Shown here: one piece after another, positions 53,401-59,400 of the stretch
How positions within the stretch are numbered: the first letter of the stretch is position 1
How the letters are laid out: the number at the start of each line of letters is the position of its first letter
Assembly (NCBI GenBank): GCA_950022655.1
Contig: OX465584.1
Coordinates: 57,756,335 to 57,820,334 of the forward strand
Length of the DNA: 64,000 nucleotides
Direction: 5' to 3'
DNA from: Alentia gelatinosa
Taxonomy: Eukaryota; Annelida; Polychaeta; Phyllodocida; Polynoidae
Position numbers and translations under genes: made by a program
The notes under the pieces: generated by a model
Databases searched by the model: none
What the model was told of the DNA's origin: nothing
Seen by the model: the letters and a program-made list of their open reading frames with translations, nothing else

Positions 53401-56400
53401 AAGAAAACTACAATACTAAACTTTGATTTCAGCATGGCTTGAAATGAATCATAAGAGAAAAAGTATATCTATGTATAGTCCTACAAAAAGAAGAACAGGT
53501 TCGAGTTTTTCCCTACACGAGAATCTCACTCCCATGGGGCTTCAACCTCCCACCCTAGATCGGGTTCACTATGTCTCTATGTATGGGAGCAACTTCAAGC
53601 GGATTAGACGGAATTCCACCGTTTTAAATATAGTAGGTAATGAGACTCAAATGAGAAATGAAAACGAGTATTTTTATGGAAAGTAGAAATGTGCCACAGT
53701 AACTGAAAAAACGTGAAAAACACATCAATATTGTCCATGGAATTGGGCCGAGGAGGTTAGGGGAAGTTCAAACCACTGTGATAATGGAAACCTGTTTAGG
53801 TCAGAGCTCGTATACCATCGAGTTTGAATTGTGGAGTAATTCCTAAGGCGAAGCCGCGTGAATTACGTCGCAATTCAAAGAAGATGGGATCGAGTTCTGA
53901 CCGCAAACTTGAATAGGTTTCTGAACTTGTCTCACCCCTCATAGCACGTAGTTACTAATTGTTAACATTTGCGACATAATTCGCAATTGATTATTTTTTC
54001 TAAATACTCCATGAGCATTGAGTATAGGTTCCGAATGGTATGTCTCTTGAAAAAAAACCGGGGTCAGATAAATGATTATAAAACCTACTTCACACATAAA
54101 GACATTCAAGCCACGTAAATTCTGCCCTCAGGAATACTGGACAAATACCAGTGCATCCCCCTCGTCCCCTTTCCTCAGACAAATGAATACAAAACCTACT
54201 TCACACATACACTCATACAGACATTCAAGCCACGTAAATTCTGCCATTAGGAATACTGGACAAATACCAGTGCATCCCTCTCGTCCCCTTTCCTCACACT
54301 GCCGCTAATAGGGTAGATCCCCCACTAAATACTCCATGTACATTGAGTATAACTTCCTAATGTGAGGTCTATGGGCAAAAAATACCCGGGGTGAGATAAC
54401 TGATTGTAAAACCTACTTCACACATAAAGACATTTAAGTCACGTAAATTCTGCCATCAGGAATACTGGATAAATACCAGTGCATCCCCCTTGTGCCCTTT
54501 CCTCAGATAAATTAAAATAAAACCTACTTCACACATACAGACATTAAAGCCATGTAAATTCTGCCCTCAGGAATACTGGACAAATACCAGTGCATCCCCC
54601 TTGTCCCCTTTCCGCAGCTAAATGAATATAAAACCTACTTCACACATACAGACATTAAAGCCACGTAAATTCTGCCATCAGGAATCCTGGACAAATACCA
54701 GTGCATCCCCCTTGTCCCCTTTCCGCAGATAAATTAATATAAAACTTACTTCACACATACTAAAGAAGAAACCAACAAGTTTTGGTCAAAGTCGTCGTTC
54801 TCCACGAGTTTGATGCGGAGTGATATGAACGAGGTGACAGCCGAGTGAATATCATGTAGCATTCAAACGAGTTGGAGAATGGCTTCTGTGACCAAAACGA
54901 GTTGCTTTCTGTATTTATCTCACCCCTGTACACACTAAAAGAATGGACAACACATAGGATATAGACCATGGAGAACGGACTGCAATACTCGTAGGGGCAT
55001 GGAGAACGATTTCCCAATGTTAATCCTATGGACATTTATTCCAGGGGTGAGATAAAGACGTTTAAGTCACGCAAATTCTGCCATCAGGAATACTGGACAA
55101 ATACCAGTGCATCCCCCTCGTCCCATTTCCTCAGATAAATTAATATAAAACCTACTTCACACATACAGACATTTAAGCCACGTAAATTCTGCCCTCAGGA
55201 ATACTGGACAAATACCAGTGCATCCCCCTTGTCCCCTTTCCTCAGATAAATTAATATAAAACCTACTTCACACATACTAAAGAAGAAACCAACAAGTTTT
55301 GGTCAAAGTCGTCGTTCTCCACGAGTTTGATGCGGAGTGATATGAACGAGGTGACAGCCGAGTGAATATCATGTAGCATTCAAACGAGTTGGAGAATGGC
55401 TTCTGTGACCAAAACGAGTTGCTTTCTGTATTTATCTCACCCCTGTACACACTAAAAGAATGGACAACACATAGGATATAGACCATGGAGAACGAACTGC
55501 AATACTCGTAGGGGCATGGAGAACGAATTCCCAATGTTAAGCCTATGGACATTTATTCCAGGGATGAGATAAAGACATTTAAGTTATGTAAATTCTACCA
55601 TCAGGAATACTGGACAAATACCAGTGCATCCCCCTCGTCCCCTTTCCTCAGAAAAATGAATATAAAACCTACTTCACACATACACACATAAAGACATTTA
55701 AGCCACGTAAAGTCTGCCCTCAGGAATACTGGACAAATACCAGTGCATCCCCCTCGTCCCCTTTCCTCAGATAAATGAATACAAAACCTACTTCACACAT
55801 ACACTCATACAGACATTTAAGCCACGTAAATGCTTCCATCAGGAATACTGGACAAATACCAGTGCATCCCCCTCGTCCCCTTTCCTCACACCGCCGCTAA
55901 TAGGGTAGATCCCCCACTGGTTCTCTGTCAGGGAGCGGATCTGCCGTAAAACGTCGCCATCTCAACACAGTCGGTGGCGGGCAAAGGTAAGTGGATATTC
56001 CGGAAGAGCACGAGCTACGGATATGGCTCTCTGCTTCTGAAATAGAATGTCCCTGTCACCTGAGTCTAAAAGCTGATGACGTTTCTGGACGAAAATAACG
56101 AATATAGACACCATTTGAATCACTGTCTTGATTTCTTCAATTCCCCCAACTCTCATCTCAGGTTTCTGGTTTTGAAGGAGGCGATCGACTTTGGACTACG
56201 GTTGCTACTTGGTGCTAGTGGGCGCAATCCTAGGAATTCTAATCAATAACAATGATTGGGTTACGGTAATAGAGTAGTGTTGTAGGGATGAATATAAAAA
56301 TGGTCATTTTCCAATGCTATTAGGGTTCGGTAATTAGACTTTGGATGGGGATTAGTTTTCCTATGTAGAAACCACTGTTGACCATGCCACATTGGACAAG

Positions 56401-59400
56401 ATCTAAATGGGTTGTGGCATTCAGCTATAAAACCCTCATATTATCGTAAAACTGGATAAGTTTTAATCTTTGCCACCGCATGCCATGACTGGAGTTCGGC
56501 AGAGTGATTTCATGAGGTGAAGCCGAGTAAAGTCCACAGCCAAAAGCTTCAGAAGTGGAATGCTTTGGCCACGATTAAAACGAATCAGGATTTGATTTTA
56601 TCCTACCCTGTCTCCTCAATTTTGGAATATTAGGTGATGATAATTCTGTATGCCACTATTGGCATATAAAACTCTGTATGCCAGTCAGCGTGGCATACGG
56701 AAACTCAATGTTAAGCCTATGGGATTTTATATTAGGGGTATGATAAAGCCGAATATATGGGAAAGATGTGACACGATTCCCAGGTTAGATTAAAAAGTGG
56801 AATTTTTTCATGTGGAATTTGTTGCCTCATAGAGACCAAGAAATCTTGGAAAGCATGTCAGTGTCTTGGGGTCTGTGGTGGAGGTTAACACCATTCATCT
56901 CACCCCTGGTATTTTTTCTCGATAGACTTAACACTGGGAACTCTTATTCAACTCCCGTGAGATATTAGGAAAATATTTAATGGGGCATTATGTCATAAAT
57001 GTTAGCCCATTAGTCAATGTGAAGGGTGAGATGAATTCAGAAACCCATTCAAGTTTAGGGTCAGAGCTCGATTCCCATCTCATTTGAATCGCTACGTAAC
57101 TCACGCGGCTTAACCTTGTGAATTACTACTCGATTCAAACTTGATGGGATACGAGCTCTGACCCTAAGTTTTCATAGGTTTCCTCTATATTATTCCACCC
57201 CTGGTATTTTTTCTCCATAGACTTAACATTTGGAACTTGTATCTAATGCCCATTAGATATTTAGGAAAAATATCCAATGGGGGATTATGCCACAAATGTT
57301 AGCCCATTAGTCAATGTGAAGGGTGAGATGAATTCAGAAACCCATTCAAGTTTAGGGTCAGAGCTCGATCCCATCTCATTTGAATCGCTACGTAATTCAC
57401 ACGGCTTAACCTTGTGAATTACTACGCGATTCAAACTAGATCGGATACGAGCTCTGACCCTAAATTTGCATAGGTTTCCTGTATATTATCTTTTGGTGTG
57501 AATGAGGAGCAATTAATATCATGTATGTTTTACACATGGACAGACACTTTACTGAAACATGTTTTCCTCATTGCGACAGCCTCGCGTAATCCATTTCTTT
57601 CGTCAGAAATATCGCAGGAGCTCGCAGAGCAAGTGCGATAATTTTATCCCAATAAATTTTTTTTCCCAAATAAAGTTACACGTTTCACTTGTATTATGTA
57701 CCTCTAAATATCGATGATTATTTAAATATTTACCAATTGTAACTATTTGGAACTGGTATCCAGAGTGTACTGGGCGGGCGGGCGTGTCCTTCTTTTATGA
57801 CCTAAGAGAATTGGTGAACAACACACGGCGCTATATTTACAATTGCAAACGATTACTCCAACAAAGATGTTTTTATCGCTCTGTCTTTTAAAAACACCTC
57901 CTGCACTTTTACAGGGATGTCAGTTGGGGTCAGGGAAAAAAGTGGAAATATTTTTCTGCCTCAGAAAGAACAGGAGAATGTCCTAGTCGGCCATGGCATG
58001 GGGCTGAGGGTCAGTGGGGAGGTTTAAAACCACTATTTTATGGGTGTAAATGAGGCTAAATCAATATCATCTATGTTCGAGCAATTACATTTACTGGAAA
58101 TAATCTGTAAACGTGGATAGGGTTTCACTAGCTCGAGAGAAAAAAATTACATACACTGAATATGGAAAAGTGGAATTCCATGGAAAAATGGAAAACTAAC
58201 ATCTCTGGTTTTATCGCTACTCTTCATACCTGCTCGGTTTCATTTGCATGACAATTATTGGCTTCTTGATATACAGATGTCCCCTTAAATCATCTTCCGT
58301 TGGGGTCTTATCGTAAAACTGGATGAGTTTTAATCTGGGCCACCGTATGCCACGACTGGAGTTTGGCATAGTGATTTCACGAGGCAGAGCCGAGTGAAGT
58401 CCGGAGACAAAACTCCAAGAGTGGAATGCGGTGGCCACGATTAAAACGAATCAGGTTTTGATTTTATCCTACCTCGTCTCCTCAGTTTGGAATATTACGT
58501 GATAAAAATTCTGTAAGCCACTAGTGGCATATAAAACTCCATTTGCCAGTCAGCGTGGCATACGGAAACTCAATGTTAAGCCTATGGGATTTTATATTAG
58601 GGGTAGGATAATAGGGTTTATGCTAACATATATTTCGCGGTCATTTAGCCTGATTAATTATACAATATTTCACAATGAATTACGGTCCTTCATTATAGGT
58701 ACATGTACTCCTATATCAACCCGTTAGGAGTGAAACACTAATTGCATTGATAGAATCCCCTCGGGAACTTCGCTACTACATCGTTCTAATAGGGCCATTA
58801 CAACATCCATAAAACCATTACCTGGTGAGGGTGCATTATACCGAACAAGCGAAACCATTAATCCCAACGTTTATACCTCTCATTGCCACATTCCTCTTTT
58901 TGCAATACACATTGTATTAATATCGCTGCCAAGCTTTACGACATGTTATATTACTACAGGAAATGTATATTAAAGTCTTCAGATCGAGCATTCAAATGAA
59001 TACATAACTTCAGACAAGCGGGTAAAATGAGGCTAGAGTGGAGAGGAGGAGGGAGGAGCAGTTAGGAAAATTAGGATCATGACAGATAAATCCTGTTTCT
59101 ATTGGCCGATTTCCCGTCACCGATTTACAGTCAGGAACCACCAACGGGCCTTTAATACTGCTGACATAAAAGTGGTCAATGGATGTGGTATTATAAATGT
59201 CCATAGGCTTGACATTGGAAACTCTTTCTCCATGCCCCTACAAGTATTGCAGTCCGTTCTCCATGGTTAATATCATGTGTGTTGTCCATTCTTTTAGTGT
59301 GTACAGGGGCGAGATAAATACAGAAAGCAACTCGTTTTGGTCAAAGAAGTCATTCTCCAACTCGTTTGAATGCTATGTGATATTCACTCGGCTGTCGCCT

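Larger units (their letters stand above)
54072..55915. repeat. tandem array, about 10 units of 111-119 bp
   Basis: GGAATACTGGACAAATACCA starts near 54131, 54250, 54459, 54570, 54681, 55087, 55198, 55604, 55723 and 55842. Larger steps (209, 406, 406) are explained by elements inside the array. Unit ends read CCTCGTCCCCTTTCCTCA. Confidence 0.93.

Noticed and set aside
54760..55552. Pair of similar 91-codon minus-strand frames
   Set aside because: They lie entirely in two duplicated copies of a foldback/TIR element; similar frames at 59197 and 43630 belong to the same non-coding family.
55905..56160. Additional exon of the host gene (IRSLTENQWGIYPISGGV)
   Set aside because: Splice sites and phase would allow it between exons 1 and 2, but it would break the coiled coil and belongs partly to the tandem array. 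Kept only as a hypothesis in the findings.
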